A stretch of 64,000 bases of DNA from Volvox africanus (lineage: Eukaryota; Chlorophyta; Chlorophyceae; Chlamydomonadales; Volvocaceae), in NCBI GenBank assembly GCA_030268105.1, contig BSDZ01000023.1:1612001-1676000 (forward strand). Reading direction: 5' to 3'. Made by a program: the position numbers and the translations under genes. The stretch's first letter is position 1. Each line of letters opens with the position of its first letter. The notes under the pieces are model-generated. The model was not told the origin of the DNA, did not search any database, and saw nothing but the letters and a program-made list of their open reading frames with translations. This document shows, in pieces, positions 20,801 through 34,200 of this stretch.

Positions 20801-21403
20801 TGTGTGTATTCAACAAGACTTAGACAGCTGCGATACCCAGAGGGTCAAGCTTTTACACGAAACAAAACGCGATGCGAAGGTGTCAAAGCATCGCATTCTC
20901 TTTCTGTCCAGGTACCGTGCTTCCGTGCCGGCAAGTCAAGCATATAACCGTTGGGCAGAATCCGACCCTTCAATAACAGTTATGTTTGCTGATGTCGCAA
21001 CATATCTTGCACAAGGCATTGCACGAGTCGGGGGGGGGCCTAAACCCATGTACGACATTTATGTCGTACATATTTTTTGTGTGATTTTTGTTTGCCTCAT
21101 GCTAGCATTTATGTTCTTCAGGGGCTTGCCTTGGTACAAAATTGCCATTGAAGAGCAGTAGATCTGTCAATGTGCGTGGAAACTTCGTCCGTTCAGTGCT
21201 TCCGTCCATGGATCGCCTGAACCTGGGGTGCGCGATATAAAGGGCATTACTTGTCTAAGTGCGTAGTTGGTCCAATATCTTCTATAACAGATATCTGAAG
21301 TCACCCATTGATTGGCGATCAGCAGGCTGTACGGATGGGATGAAATTGGGAAGTGTGCCCTTCAGACTGCACTTGTCTTGTCTTATCGATAATTCCGTGA
21401 ACA
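17874..21403. other. Spacer, no gene supported
   Basis: Short open frames of 60-125 codons occur on both strands, but none shows a recognisable domain or convincing splice signals. A two-copy repeat of gaaagataccaagc lies near 20490-20540. The last few hundred bases must hold the promoter and 5' leader of the FTR gene. Confidence 0.5.
21049..21070. repeat. Perfect 10-bp inverted repeat
   Basis: TGTACGACAT and ATGTCGTACA are separated by two T, about 335 bp upstream of the FTR start codon. It could be a hairpin or a dimeric factor site; function is unknown. Confidence 0.5.
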
Positions 21404-21826
21404 ATGATTGTGCATCAAGCTACCTCTTTCCGATCAGCCGCGTGGGCTGGTCGGGCTAAGCTAGTTGTGCGGTGCAGTGGGAACGGCGCGTCCAGTGGCG
21501 CATTTCAAGCGGGACAGAAGGTGAAGGTTGTATCCTCTATAAAGATATACCATGCTCCCAAGCATCCGGAGGGGATTGACTTAAACGGCATGGAGGGGAC
21601 TCTTATCAAAGACGTTACGCACTATAAAGGAAAGATTTTGTCAGCTAATTTCCCATTCGAAGTGGAGTTTCATCTTCCCAGCGAAGGGAAGCCGGCAAAG
21701 TTCAAGGCCCACTTGGTAAGTCTGCCATAGCCGTGGTGTCTACCATAGCGTCTTCGTTCCCGCTTTATTATTCCAGGAGCCGCTGTTGGTGTCGTGCAGG
21801 GAGAGGATGAAATTCAGGCCCTGTGA
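21404..21826 (+). CDS. FTRV: Ferredoxin-thioredoxin reductase, variable chain (chloroplast)
   Basis: This is the variable (A) subunit of chloroplast FTR, the heterodimer that passes electrons from ferredoxin to thioredoxin and so switches Calvin-cycle enzymes on in light. The catalytic iron-sulfur subunit is the other chain; this one stabilises it. Exons are 21404-21715 and 21800-21826 (phase 0 junction, gtaag...gcag), giving 112 aa. About the first 30 residues are Ala/Ser/Arg-rich, like a short plastid transit peptide. Residues about 34-110 match the family: GQKVKVVSSIKIYHAP, DLNGMEGTL, KGKILSANFPFEVEF, FKAHL, and the acidic tail GEDE. The last exon is only 27 nt and codes that tail. The ATG at 21404 is the only one that gives a transit peptide in frame. 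Confidence 0.9.
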
Positions 21827-24800
21827 GGCCGGCGCAAGCATATCGCTTAAGGAATTGAATAAGACTGCGACGCTTTTATGGTAGCAAGGAGATCAACCAG
21901 GTGCAATACGTATATATGCTCATTCAGTTTGCTCTGTTAGTGTCAGGCAGCGTAAGACACGAGATAATTGATCTAATCAGTTGCCCTGCTGCCTTGGTGA
22001 AGGTAGAGACACACATAAACGCTTTGATCTATAAGGATGAGGGCTATGGCTTCGTCATGCCTTCTTTAATTTTGAAGTACTCGTGCTGCTGGAGTAAGGT
22101 GTGCAAGCAAGTTAGGCATAAGATCATCCTCGTTTTGTTTGAGTCGTGGCAAGTGGGCTGTGGCTGAGAAATTTGTGTGCTATGTTGAAGTAACGAGGGC
22201 GTGGACTTTGCAAACTGACCTTACCTATCTGTTAATAACGTAATTCCTATGGTGTGTTACGCTGATACCCGTGCTCTATATGGTCCCCTAGAGCAGGCCA
22301 GAGGGGGACCCCTGGAGCTGACTGCTCTGTGGTCCTCGGTCTGGGGGCGTCCCAGCGTGAACCTGCGACAGCGGGAAACCAGGACATGAAAGAGTAATGG
22401 GGCGCTAGGAATAATGCATCACTTCTTGTCTGTAAGAAGACGCTGTTTACATAAACGAGTATAGCGGCACGTAATTACTGCTCGTAACCGATACTTATTG
22501 CAAGCAGAGGAATCTGATTTCATGCCACTTTGGTAAAATTGTAACCTCCCACTTTAGTTAATGTTATTCACCCAATCGTTGAGTACAACAGAAATTTAAG
22601 TTGTACTTCGTGAGGCAGTGGACTGCATACAGCTTCCAGGGCGACCAGGGGCCACGTGACACCTGGTAAAACTAGCGTTGCCTAGGGCTGGATTACAGAG
22701 AAACTCTGCCAATGTCGATTTGCTATGCACGCAAGGCGTTAATGGCAATAACACACATTTAAACTCTTTCCAAACCCTTCCAATAATCTGTCGATTGCTT
22801 ACATCCCAGGCACTCTCCTCTACACGGCATGGCATGAAACCTTGATCCGAGGATGTAAATGGCTCACTGTCACGATCCAGGAAGTGCACGGTCGAGGGCC
22901 AACAATCTACTGTGCAGCGCAGTCATCGGGAACACCACTACATCAAAAACTTAACAAGAGGTCTTAAACGTTAAGGATACAGACCACAACTTCTAAGAAC
23001 ACGTACGAACACTATTCATGCAGCCCAATAAACCTGGATACAGACTGAAAGGCTTACCAAATTTGGAAATGGTAGTACCGAAGTGTACCTCTACGAAATC
23101 GAATTTAAAACATTTGCCGATGAGAGAAATAATGTTGACATCGCTGAAGTTGGAAGTGATGTTGGCTTTGCTACGTAGCGTGTGCTGCATTGGCAATCCG
23201 ACTCCGCGGAGCCTCATATGAGCCTTTTAGGTAGGCCCTGACTCTTGCCTCGGATCCACGATATCCACAACTCTTGCAAGCGGACCACGTTGGCCCCAGG
23301 GAAAATGGCCGCTTCCGACCTTGCCAAGTACCAGGGCGACGTTGGTCATCAGGTAATTGAATGATATAACAGAAGCCGAGGATATGCTGGAGACCTCCAG
23401 CCGACCTGCCTCATCTAGAGAGCTCCGGAAACCCTTGCAACCAGCCTTCGTGTCAATGAGGCCCACCCGTAGGTTATAATCAAAGAGAAACATGGCAGCA
23501 TAACGTAGGCAACATGCAGCAATAAACTCCACCTGCAATTGGGGGTTGTGTGGCATCACGCGCAGTTCTCTGTGTGCTCTACCGTACACCTAATTGGCTA
23601 CACCCCAATCCATCCACTAACCAACGGAGCATCCGAAAGTCAAAAACACACACACACACAAACGAGAGTATTTTCAGATGGCAATCGAGCAACGACCGAA
23701 TGGTAACGAACCGCTAATAGAAAACGGCCACTGTGCCTCAAAACGTGCACCCACGCATACAGATGGGCCTCGGGACAGGAACAACGGCATCCCCGCGATC
23801 CCAACCTCCAAAAGCAGCATATTTTGGCGCGAGCGACGGGGAACACATGAGGAATCAGACCAAAGCTCATTGAGGCATCACATACAGAACTAACTTTCAG
23901 GAGACAGCTCTGCATTCATCGCCCATAAACTAGGGGGCTTTCACCATCCCTGAACGATACTCGCGTCGGAAACGGACGGGATAACAAATGTTACGCAGGT
24001 TGTCCCGTGTCCTGTCGTATGCATACACCACAGTGATATGATAACAACTTTCTTCTCATCTATTAAATTTCTTCCCCATGTCCGTCAATCCTCCGTCTTC
24101 TTCACATGCGTCTTAAACCCTAAACACGGCGACGAGCAAAGCGAAACTTCTGCCGGAACTCCCAAGGCACATCAGGCACGCCAGGCAGCATGGGTCCCGC
24201 GGATACAGTAGCGGCAGCATTGTGCACCGGATTAATGTACCGGGCTCCATAAAACGGCGAGGCGCGAACCGAAAGATCCCGCCCAAAGAATAATATCACC
24301 AACACCCATGCAAAATTTTTTCATCCGCGCCCATTTACTCATCGGGCACTTTAGGAGCCGGCCAAATCTCTCCACCATCCCACGCTGCAGTCACAAGCCC
24401 TACGGTTGATGTGACCGCCCTCTCAGCAGAACTTACTCCACGGCAATAAGCTCAAGAGGAAGCAGCAGCAGCAAATGTAGCAGGACGTTCCAAGATATCC
24501 CGTACCGTAATGATTGATATCAAGACTTTCTTCAGCAGCCCGCACCGTGGCTCAGAACAGCCACCACCGCAACAACGCAAGCAGCACTAATAGATTACGG
24601 ACAGGCAAACACACAGCAACACATCGCCGCCATCTTTAGACAATCATACTTTATGTTTATGACTTAAATGCAGTGCGTCGGTAGCTGCGGCGTGGCAAAG
24701 CATGCAGGGATGAAGGCCGAACACACGAACACCTATATGAATGAAGCGACATGGCCACACTCCATTGCCGCTACTCTTCATCGCTCACCTCACTCGGGGA

Positions 24801-25399
24801 GTTCCCTTCAGGGTCTATTGGATGACGCCTTCGCAAAGACCCAAGGCACGGTCCGTTGTTTTCCTACCCCAACTGACCTTCAAGCTCCTAGCAGGCAACC
24901 CGTGCGAACTGGCAGCACGAAGTCCCGAACGCCTTCACATAACAAGATTCCTGTCCACCAACACCACGGCACAATCTCAGAGGATATGTCTAAAATCGTC
25001 TTCGCGAAATCCCGTCACCTTCGGAACGTCAGGTGCGATGGCGTGTGAGTCAACATGTCTAATGTGTAGCCTGAGCTATAGCAGCGGTCCGGCAACAAGC
25101 CACACCGAGCCACTCAGGCTCCCTCCCCCTGACCCCAAAACGCGAGAGCGGACGGCTGTAGAAAAGGACCTGGAGGGTCCGGGTATTCCAGCAGCCATAT
25201 GTAATATCGGCCTGGAGAAGACCTCATACGAACCGCGTCCTAACGACCCCAAGCTAACATCCCAGTGTTGAATTGCGGCTCTAGACAATAGTGCAAGAGC
25301 GAGCTCATCACCCCATCTAAGCAGTTCATAGTGGTCCTCCGGTCATACCGGTTAATGATGCGAGCCGCCCCACTATCCTCGCGTGGATCTGCACCTCCC
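21827..25399. other. Convergent spacer, no gene supported
   Basis: It lies between the 3' ends of the FTR gene and the hydrolase gene. Several ORFs of 60-176 codons exist (for example 23227-23589 minus, 24120-24305 minus and 24741-25271 plus), but none has a recognisable domain, and 24120-24305 lacks an ATG in its first two thirds. A GGTCCCC/GGGGACC hairpin is possible at about 22278-22307. A gene with unfamiliar short exons cannot be excluded. Confidence 0.45.
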
Positions 25400-28300
25400 T
25401 TAATGTAGGACTGCACTTGACCGCCACTGCTTCAAGTCACTGCTGCCGCCGAAGGACGGTGCAAGGATATCGTACAACCCCAGCGGATTATCAGTGTGCA
25501 CCCAATGACCACTGTTGGGCAGCAGGTGCACCCGGTGCCCGGCCTCCGTGATGGCCGCCTCATCGGTGCCGCCCCAGCGGAAGGTGCTGCGCTCCGCCTG
25601 GAAGGGGCGAGGAATTTACGGGTACGAGATCTGTAACCGGGCGACAAGAAACCCTTCAGTATAAGGCGAAAGATAAGTAGGACATATGAGATATGGAGTC
25701 AAAAAGCTGCGGCCCACGGCCAGGGAAATGATGAATGCAACGGTTCATGAGGTAATCCAAGGTAGATGCCCTAGATATGGTCCTGCCCGGCAGCATGCAC
25801 AGCATGCCTGCAGCACGTTGGGTGGCGGAAACAAGCCCCGATGCAGGCACAAACAAGCACTACGCTAGAATCCAAGTATATCGACAAGGGAGCACCACAC
25901 AGCCTTTACCTCCATACAGCTATAACTTTCGTTCTCACCATGACCTCCTAAGTACGCACAAAACTGCACGCCCGGTCTTACTTAACCTCTAGGCATTAAC
26001 CCAGGTTGCCTCACCTTTACGAAGTCCAGCGACAGTCCCTCCGGCGGCCGCTTCACCAATTCCCACAAGTGTTCATTCTCGTACGAACTGGCCAAAGGAA
26101 GGAATCAAAAGGCGAAATTTGTCTGACATGGTAATAAATGGGCTTGAACTTGGACTTGAGGTTTGGTTCCGCATAAGAACCCACTTCATTGACTCTCGAC
26201 CGGCCCGCGTTCTTTTAAGTAAGGTATAATCCCATAGGCCGCCTCGGGGACCTGATGGGCTGAATGGGGCGTGCAAGTGATTACCGTGCGGTGCAATGAC
26301 CGGGGACAGACTCGGGGTGATAGGTAGCCCCTCCCTCCTCACACAGCGAAGAGCAGACCCTAAGAAAACCCACAAGCCATTCGATCCTGCGAGTAAATGC
26401 ATGGAACAATGCCACACCGCGTTGCCCCGGTCATTTTTCAAACGTAATCCCAGACGCGCGGGGCCGCCCAGCATTGCACATACGCACTTGTAGAGCTCTG
26501 CAATGCCGTCCAGGTCGAAAGTCCACGTCAGCGGGCCACTGCCGTAGGCTGTCCCGCTTCGTACGGGGCGAAGATTGGTTACTATCCAGCGAGCAACATT
26601 GGTGGAAAAGCCTGCGGAATGCGGGTAGGGGGCCTGGTATGTAAACGTATATTAAGAAAGCAATAAAGTCATTGGGAGGATTAGGAGGTTTCATACTCGA
26701 AGAAACGGTTACAGGAGAGGCAGAAGATGTTACAGAGAGGCAGAAAGACTAGCCATGCGGAAGTGGAAGGGGGCACATAATTGCAATTAAGTAACTGGAC
26801 CTCTCATCCATGAGTCCACATTGAAGCAGCCTCACTCCACCCCCATCCCCTCAAATCATTTCATTAGCAGCACATTCCCGGACGCCGCTCTGCATGGTCG
26901 TTGCTAAGCCCAAACTGTGCACCGGAAAGAGGTGTGCACCCGAAGCTGCCAATGCTGAATGCGTGAAGACGCACCTTGCCGAACCACCACGTCGATCAAG
27001 TCATTGCGATTAGCCACCGGCATGGGAATCGAGCGCAAAAAGTCGATGAGGGCGCCGGGATGATCGCCACCCTCAGTACCGCCGCCGGTGCGCACCTGAC
27101 CCGGCAGCGAGTCCAGCACCCATACCTATAGGTAGGGAGGAACCACGCACCGGGCGACACATCACACAAACACATAGCACGAGAAGCACGTGATGCGCAC
27201 ACCAGCAGCAATGGCCCGTCGTCCATCCTTCATGGCAGAACACAAATCTTATGCGCATCGGTGGTCTGGTTCGCCTGATTTGATTGTTTATGCTATTCTC
27301 CACCTTCCGTCCATGCAAACCCACCTGCACGGGCCTGGGTAGGCGCTTTGGAAACTGCTGCACCATGCTCATGACTACCTTGCCCCCGAACGAGTGACCG
27401 ATCAGGACCCGCGGGAATAACCGAAGCTGCTGTAGCAGCGCCAGCACGTCGCTGCTAGCCTGTGCCACGCCGTGGGGGCCGCTGGGGCGGGTGGGAAGTG
27501 AAGCTGACTCGCCGTGGCAGCGCAGATCCACTAACAGAACCTGCCAGCTAGGAAAGCCCTGCAAAGACATCGCGAAGATCGGGTGGAGAGGGGTCAGCGA
27601 AGGCGCGACAAGGTGGAAGAATGAAGACAGAGAAGCGAAAGGCGACCAGGGCAGGTAAAATGCACATATGAGACGCCTAAAGCCATGCTGCACATTGGAA
27701 TAGGAGACGAGCTTGAGTAGCTAAGAGGGAAGGGAGGGAGGACCTGCTTTAAGGCGTGCATAGCATATACGTCGAACATAGCAGGTCGACGAATACGTTG
27801 TGCAGAGCCGTCCAAGTTTTAGATTGATGCAGCATATGGCAGCTCAGCATAACACACTGGTACCATGGGACGCTATCTGTTGGCGATATGGGTCGTGGGA
27901 CTACCGGTCCCTGCGCTCTCTAAATCCACCCTTGGACACAACCTTACAACTCTTGCATATGTTGACCCAACCCGCTTGCCAGGTTTGAGTGCGACTTACT
28001 TTTCCCACACGCTTTCACCCTCACGGGTCGATTTCCGGCCGGTTCTACGTCCCACTTGATTATACAGTGCCGCTTTCGTCCATTCCCTACAATTCATGTA
28101 CTTTTCCATCTTAGCCGTTTCATATCACCCATTTCGCACCTCAACGATCATCTTTGCAAAGCTGGCCATATTCTTCCGGTTGCCCAGAATGCCGTGCAGC
28201 ATAACGGCGGTTGGTGGAGCTTGTTGCTGGTTATTAGGGTGCGTCCATCGAGCCTGGCGCGGGTGAAGATAGGCAGGAACGAAGGCGAGGAAGGGAGGGG

Positions 28301-29289
28301 TGTTGGCTAAAGCTTCAAAAGGCAGGGCTGCATGAAACAATAACGCTGCATCCGCTTTCCTGCCTTGGACACCAAGGCGTACGGGAGCGCTGAGGATGCA
28401 ACGGTCCCCGACACTTTTAAGCGTGCCTTTTGGCTAAGCCCTACCATGCATATTCCTACCCAGCCCACGAGGAGACACGCTTTCACCAGCAAGTTGATCA
28501 GGGACACATTACAGTCCTTAGGTTTGCATACTCGATGATAGAAAACCCTTGTAGGTCATTGTGGCCTGCTTGTTTGCTACGAGAGATTTGATTCATTGGG
28601 AGATAGCGGTACAAGGCAATGCGTTGGGGGTGGCTCTAGGTGGGTCTGGTTGGCGTTACGGCCAGCAAATGAACCCTGGCAAAAGAAATTCCTGAGGACA
28701 ACGTCAAGTTGCCTTGTGTAAGGTTGTTCCAAAGTTGTTTTCAAAAACACAGTATTTAAGTGAAAACCAGGAAAGCCTTAACTTCTGCGCGCCCAGGAAA
28801 CTTAGTAGCCCAGCGGAGGGAACCAAGCCCCGCGCCCCACGTACCAGCGGTCCTTGAAAAATTTCATAAGCCTGCATTACAACCGAAAGGCTGCTGTCAG
28901 GAAAGCTTCCGTGCTGAAGTGTTCTGGAGTAGGCCGACGTCTAGTTCAGACAGGTTTCCACAATTTTTCTTATCACATATAAGGAACAAATAGTATACTC
29001 ACAAGAGAAGTATCAAGGTCAAGGTCATCGTAGGAGACAGAACGCAGAAAACTAGGTGGCAACCTTGATGAGGCGCCGGCAACAGCTTCCGGAGACGAAG
29101 CCGTTATGAGCCCAGCTGAGCAGTGAAGGCGTGCCTGCATGTAAGAAGGTCACTGTTTCAGCTCCGCGTTGGGACTTTGGGTTAATTAAGGGGAACCCTT
29201 CTGACCTGCCGCCCATGATACTCCTTCCTTCCAGCATAACTACGTAGCTGCGTTCGCATAGAAGCTAAAGATGGTCTAGCGCGCAACAT
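25400..29289 (-). CDS. ABHD11-like alpha/beta hydrolase, organelle-targeted
   Basis: This is a serine hydrolase of the alpha/beta fold, of the ABHD11-like group found in plants; the substrate is unknown. Nine exons: 29206-29289, 29003-29134, 28845-28871, 28140-28253, 27325-27558, 26975-27125, 26488-26611, 26015-26087, 25400-25597. All junctions are GT-AG, phases fit, and the product is 378 aa. The Arg-rich start (MLRARPSLASMRTQLRSYAG) suggests mitochondrial or plastid import. The oxyanion motif LHG is at about 100-102, VDLRCHGES at about 129-137, the nucleophile GHSFGG (Ser175) in exon 5, and the catalytic His344 in NSGHWVHTD in the last exon. WVLDSLPG after the nucleophile matches plant homologues closely. 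The acid residue was not assigned. Confidence 0.92.
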
Positions 29290-31278
29290 TTGTGTAGTTA
29301 TCTAAAAATGCGGTGATGCGCAAAGCTCAACGGAGCCTTACAACAAGGACGCACCGTTAGTTACCTCACTTATATGAGAAGTAAACAGTAAAACTGTAAC
29401 ACAATCATCGGCCTGCATCCGTTGTTGACCGGCTGTTGGCACGGCTTCTTGACCCTAACGGAAACTGGACTTACACTCCGTAACCGTGAAAAACGACTTG
29501 ACTATGTTACGGTTACATTCTTCTTCCGAAAATAATAAAAACCAAGTAGCAATGCGTTTGCCTGTATGAAGGCATAAAATAGTGAACAGCACGGAACACC
29601 GATAACTGTGCAAGGGCGTCGACGTTTAGCCCTCCTTGTCTTACGTTGTCATACTTGCCTGTTACCGCATGCCTTTACGTCGCTTCAGGCACGTGGACAG
29701 ATTGGGCGCATTCTACCCTAGCAGGGCTCTTCTCCGAAAGCACTTGACGGGACATCGCCAAGCAGCATACCTTCGTCCTCCTCTGCCTTCCCAAATACAA
29801 TCGTGGTGTGTTGGTGCGCATCACCCATGCCCAAACACTGTCCAGACGGGCCCAAGCGACGGGCCCATGCTGGCAGCCTTGTCAGGATCTGTGCGGCGCG
29901 TTCGGGTATCCAGGCACGCCGCAGCCCTGGATGTCCTCCGGAGGGTGACTCATCAAGCGACGATTCCCGTTCCACCAGTGATCGCCGAGCCCAGTAGTTC
30001 GGAGGGGCTCGTTCTCAGGCACGTATGGGCACCATGTGTGTAGGAATGCTTTAAAGAAATGTAAGTTATGTACACAAGAGACCTCTCTTATTATGGCAAT
30101 CAGATGAAGGCCTATATTGTTGCGTAGCATCAATCTATTGAGGCTTAACGCGGCAAAGAGTTTGCTTTAATGCATTGGAGTCTGTCATTAATATGTATGG
30201 GATCTTTGCCAACTTAATGCAAGATAGGATTGCGGTGGTCTGATGCGGTGGTCATCCACGGTTAGTAACCTTTGGTTGATGACACCGCTACGTTTTGCAA
30301 GCTATTGATTTTAACAGGATTGATACATGTCAGTTTAAGATCTCGTTATAATGATCCAAAGCAAATTTCTGATAGCTCTGTTAGTGAGCGAGCAACATGT
30401 TCGGATGTAGTGGACCTTAATTCGTTGCTGTAGCAGTTGGGCCGTACGGCAACATAATCAGGCACTGCTTCCAAAAGCTAATACGCCTGTCAACCCAATG
30501 TTATTTCTGATTTGTGATAATTAATGATACAAGTCGCGATGGAGAAGAACGATGTGAAGGGCAAGGTGTTGAAGGAATGCTTTGGGCTATCTTGGATGGC
30601 CCCTTGCCAGGTTAACCTGCCGGGAACGTGGCTGCGGCGAGGCGATGCTAATTAATCCATCCCCTTGTAGTCGTGTACTTGATCAGCGCACCAGCCCTCT
30701 CAGAACGCTATCCTCACCTATCCCAAACCATGTGTCTTGGGCCCCGTTGGATTCTCCTCGCAACTCCTCGCACAGGTTCCCTACCCTGGAGTTCCGGAGC
30801 CTGCTCCTGAATGCCATAGGTGCGACTTTATCTCCCTGCCTAATAGTGGTGACGTCGTACCGCAGTGCTGCGCAGAGACATGGCTTTCACCTGCTGGATC
30901 GCCTTCTGAGAAGAGAAGACGGTTCAAGTTGAATGCAACCCAAATGCGCTACCACTATTCCTGCTCTCAAAATGCACCACACAAGGGATCCTTGCCAGAC
31001 CGCCTTATTTCGCCTGCAACCCAAATGAAATCACGCACTCCTCTGTCATGCAGCTTTACCATGGGTCTGTATACACGATCGGCCACGTGCTGGGTGGCCG
31101 CAGGGTGGCTTGATCAGCTGTCGTGAGCATCGCAACGGCAATAACACGGCGCAATACTTAACAAACGAAAACGCTCTCTCGCTCTTGCTCTCTCTCACAT
31201 ACACGTGCGCGCGCGTACTTGCGTTTTGTACAGTCCTTCTATGGGCCATACTCTCGCGTGTGTTGAATTTATTCTGAG
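29290..31278. other. Divergent intergenic region
   Basis: It separates the starts of the hydrolase gene (minus) and the nuclease-like gene (plus), so both promoters should lie here. An Arg-rich ORF at 29668-30043 (plus, 125 codons) could be a small gene or a 5' exon, but it has no known domain. A second open stretch near 30700-31120 is also unassigned. Confidence 0.4.
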
Positions 31279-34200
31279 ATGGAGAAACCGGCCGTAAGCC
31301 CGCATCCGACCACACGCCACCCTGTCTCAGGCCGTGACACGTTCCCCGACCGTGGAATATGGAAGCGCCACAAAGTAGCCCTCTGTGGCCTTCTATTGCA
31401 CCTCGCCGACGGTGACCTGCCCTCCTATGGCGCTGCACTGGAGTCCCTGGTGGAACAATTCTTCACGGAGGACAGAGACCGTAGGGGCCCGTCCGGGCGG
31501 CGGCAAGGCAGGGCGCGGGGACGAACACGGACGAGAGCTAGCCGCCGGGAATCCTACGGCGACGGTGCTGGTGCGAGTGACGGCAACTCTGGCGTGGCCA
31601 CGACAACTGCCGATGACCATGCAGCAATGCGAAACGCTGGAGGTGACACGTCACTTTTGAGTGGTGCATCTTCCGTGAGGTTGTCATGTAGGGCTACCTC
31701 GCCAAGTTGTGTTCTGGATTATGGTGTCAACGCGGCATCCGCGGGCAATACAGCAGCCATCCGATGTGACGGCGGCATCGATGGCATAGCCGGGGATATG
31801 ACAGGCAGGACATTGTCCTCGTGGTCAGGTGAATCGCCATCATCCTCCAGTGACGATGATCCCCCAGTCCTTCGATGGGTGCAAACAAAGCAGCGGTCAC
31901 AAACTCTCGGCGCGCCCCACGGCACGGCAGCGGCGTCGAGGCAGGAGGACTTCGTAGTCGCATGTACGCACGCACGGGACGAGCAGCGGCCTCAGACACA
32001 ACAACAACAACAACAACAACAACAACAGCCCGAGCTTGTGCAGCACCAGCGGCTGGAGGGTGATTCAGAGGAGCAAGCACCTGTTTCAGGGGTTCCCCAT
32101 TCCAGGATGCGCTCTGCGGCGGCACGGTGGACCAGCCTCCGGACCCGGATTGATGCCTGGTGCCGAGCCACAGTGGGTGGACACGCTGCTACTTCTGGCG
32201 CTGTCGCCGGCCAGCCAATAAGGCAACCGACGTCGATGGGATGTCGCAGTTATGGCTGTAGCGGTGGCAACAGCAGTAGCACCGCTTTCATGACTTTGCG
32301 GCCCCTGCTGGAGCAAGTATTGGGGATGGGAGAGCCAGCGCCGCTGGTGGATATCCGTCGTAACGGCAGCCACACAGAGCTGCAGGTGAGATAAGTGAAG
32401 GGCTGCGTCCAGTGGGTGCCTGAACGGTGGTGCTAAATCGTTTGATTTAACAATTTTAATTGGTCAATTGGTTTGTTCGTTTGTGGGTAATAAGGTGGAT
32501 AATAAGCAAGCAAGCCGGTAGTTGGTAACCAACACAAACGACATGTGAGTTAAAACGAAGAGGAAGTGAATGACATGCGCAAGAAGATATGGGATGCGGA
32601 ATGCGAATACGCATGGGGTGCACCGCACAGTGTCCTGGGGAAACGATAACTCGAATGCAATGGCGGCCTACAACGGCAACCATTATCTACAATTACATGT
32701 GTACCTTTCTCGCGCAACATACGATGTTGCAGACTGTTAAACCTATGTTGAGAGTGAGCAACACTCATATACGAATGAATGACAGAGTAAGTAATACGAC
32801 CCAGGGAGGGGCCGGGCGCTTTGCTAACTTTAACAACCTTGACGACTTCTAAGTGACGACTTATAAGTTGCTGTCACTTGCCGGAGGGAATCACCTGAAC
32901 CCTCACCGGGTGAAGGGCCGAACATTAGTTTCCACACCCTTTCCTTTCTTTTCGCCCAGGAGAAGTCAGTATGGTCACTACCATTGCCGGTGCTACCGCT
33001 GCTGTTCTGTTGTTGCTGCAGTTACGGCTGGTCCCACCTCAACATGCCCATGCCTGTGAAGGAAACGTAGCAAATGTGTGCAGTGGGGGTTTAAGTACCG
33101 GGTAATTGCACTCCGTCACCCCACCTGTCCTGTTCCTTCAGCGCCAGCACCAGGACTCGCCTATGCATCTTCCCCACCTGTCCACCTCCCAGGTTGCATC
33201 ACTGATGGCGGACCAGCTGCCCGAGGGGTGGCGGCTGATCTGCGGAGCCACCATCCTAGCCGTAGATGGCCAGACCTTCGTCAACCGGAAGCGCCTCAAG
33301 GGAGAAGCGGACCTCCTCTTAGTGGACCCCGATAATGTTGTGCAGGTAATGAACTGGGCTTGGTGTTAGCGGACCCGTGGGTCATGCTGCTTTCTTTAGC
33401 TATCTGTCGCGGCTCATTCCTAAATGATTCTTATGTAATTCAAACCAGTAGGTTTTTTGTTTTATGTGTAAGAAACTGTGATGCATGTGGAGGGTTCGTC
33501 TTTTGAGCCGCTTTTACCTTGTGGTAGCGGCAAGTCCTCCTGTATATTCTCCTATAGACTTTCCTCTGGTCCCTGGAGGATGTGTTCAGAGGAGCAATGT
33601 TACGGCCATGACCACCTAGGCTCCTGTGAGACGCAAAAGGCACTGATGTGTGAGCTCTGCGACAACAATGCCTGACGACTGCAGCGGTGTTACGCGCCCC
33701 TTTTCCCGTTGGCCCATACCCGAGAGGCTTCCTGTCACTAGATTAAGTCCATTGTTCTCGTACCCTTACCCCGATACATCGTCCCATCGGTCACCAGGCG
33801 GTGGTGGAAGTCAAAACCGCCAAGGGCAACCCATATGTGGCCCTGTATGATGATATCAGCAAGGTAAAAGATCCTAGGCACAGGATAAGCAGTTGTTATC
33901 CTCTGTTCGTTAGTTGTTAACGCATGTATGCTAGAAGGCACAGTCTTTCGAGCGAGATCAGTGTTTGGGTGTCTGCATTTGGGCTTCCGTGCTTCCGTTT
34001 CATGTGTCCTCATGCATCTCCATGATCCCCTTTCCTCCTGTGCACGGATGTTACCGGCCTTCCCTTCTCGCTGCTCACAAGCCCCTTTCTCTCTCTCAGC
34101 TTTGTCGATTGCCACCGAAGGTTTTACGAGTGCCCAAGCTCTCACAGCTCCCACGAGGCCCTGACCCGTGCTTCCTCGAATTCTTGGCCGCCGTCTATCT

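Noticed and set aside
24120..24305. Minus-strand ORF ending FRFARRRV as a small gene
   Set aside because: It has no ATG in its first two thirds, no acceptor, and no recognised domain.
24741..25271. A 176-codon plus-strand ORF
   Set aside because: Composition and overlap with another open frame give no sign of selection, and no domain was recognised. Left as unassigned spacer.
29668..30043. Arg-rich 125-codon ORF upstream of the nuclease-like gene
   Set aside because: It could be a targeting exon, but I could not connect it in phase to any downstream exon and it matches no family.
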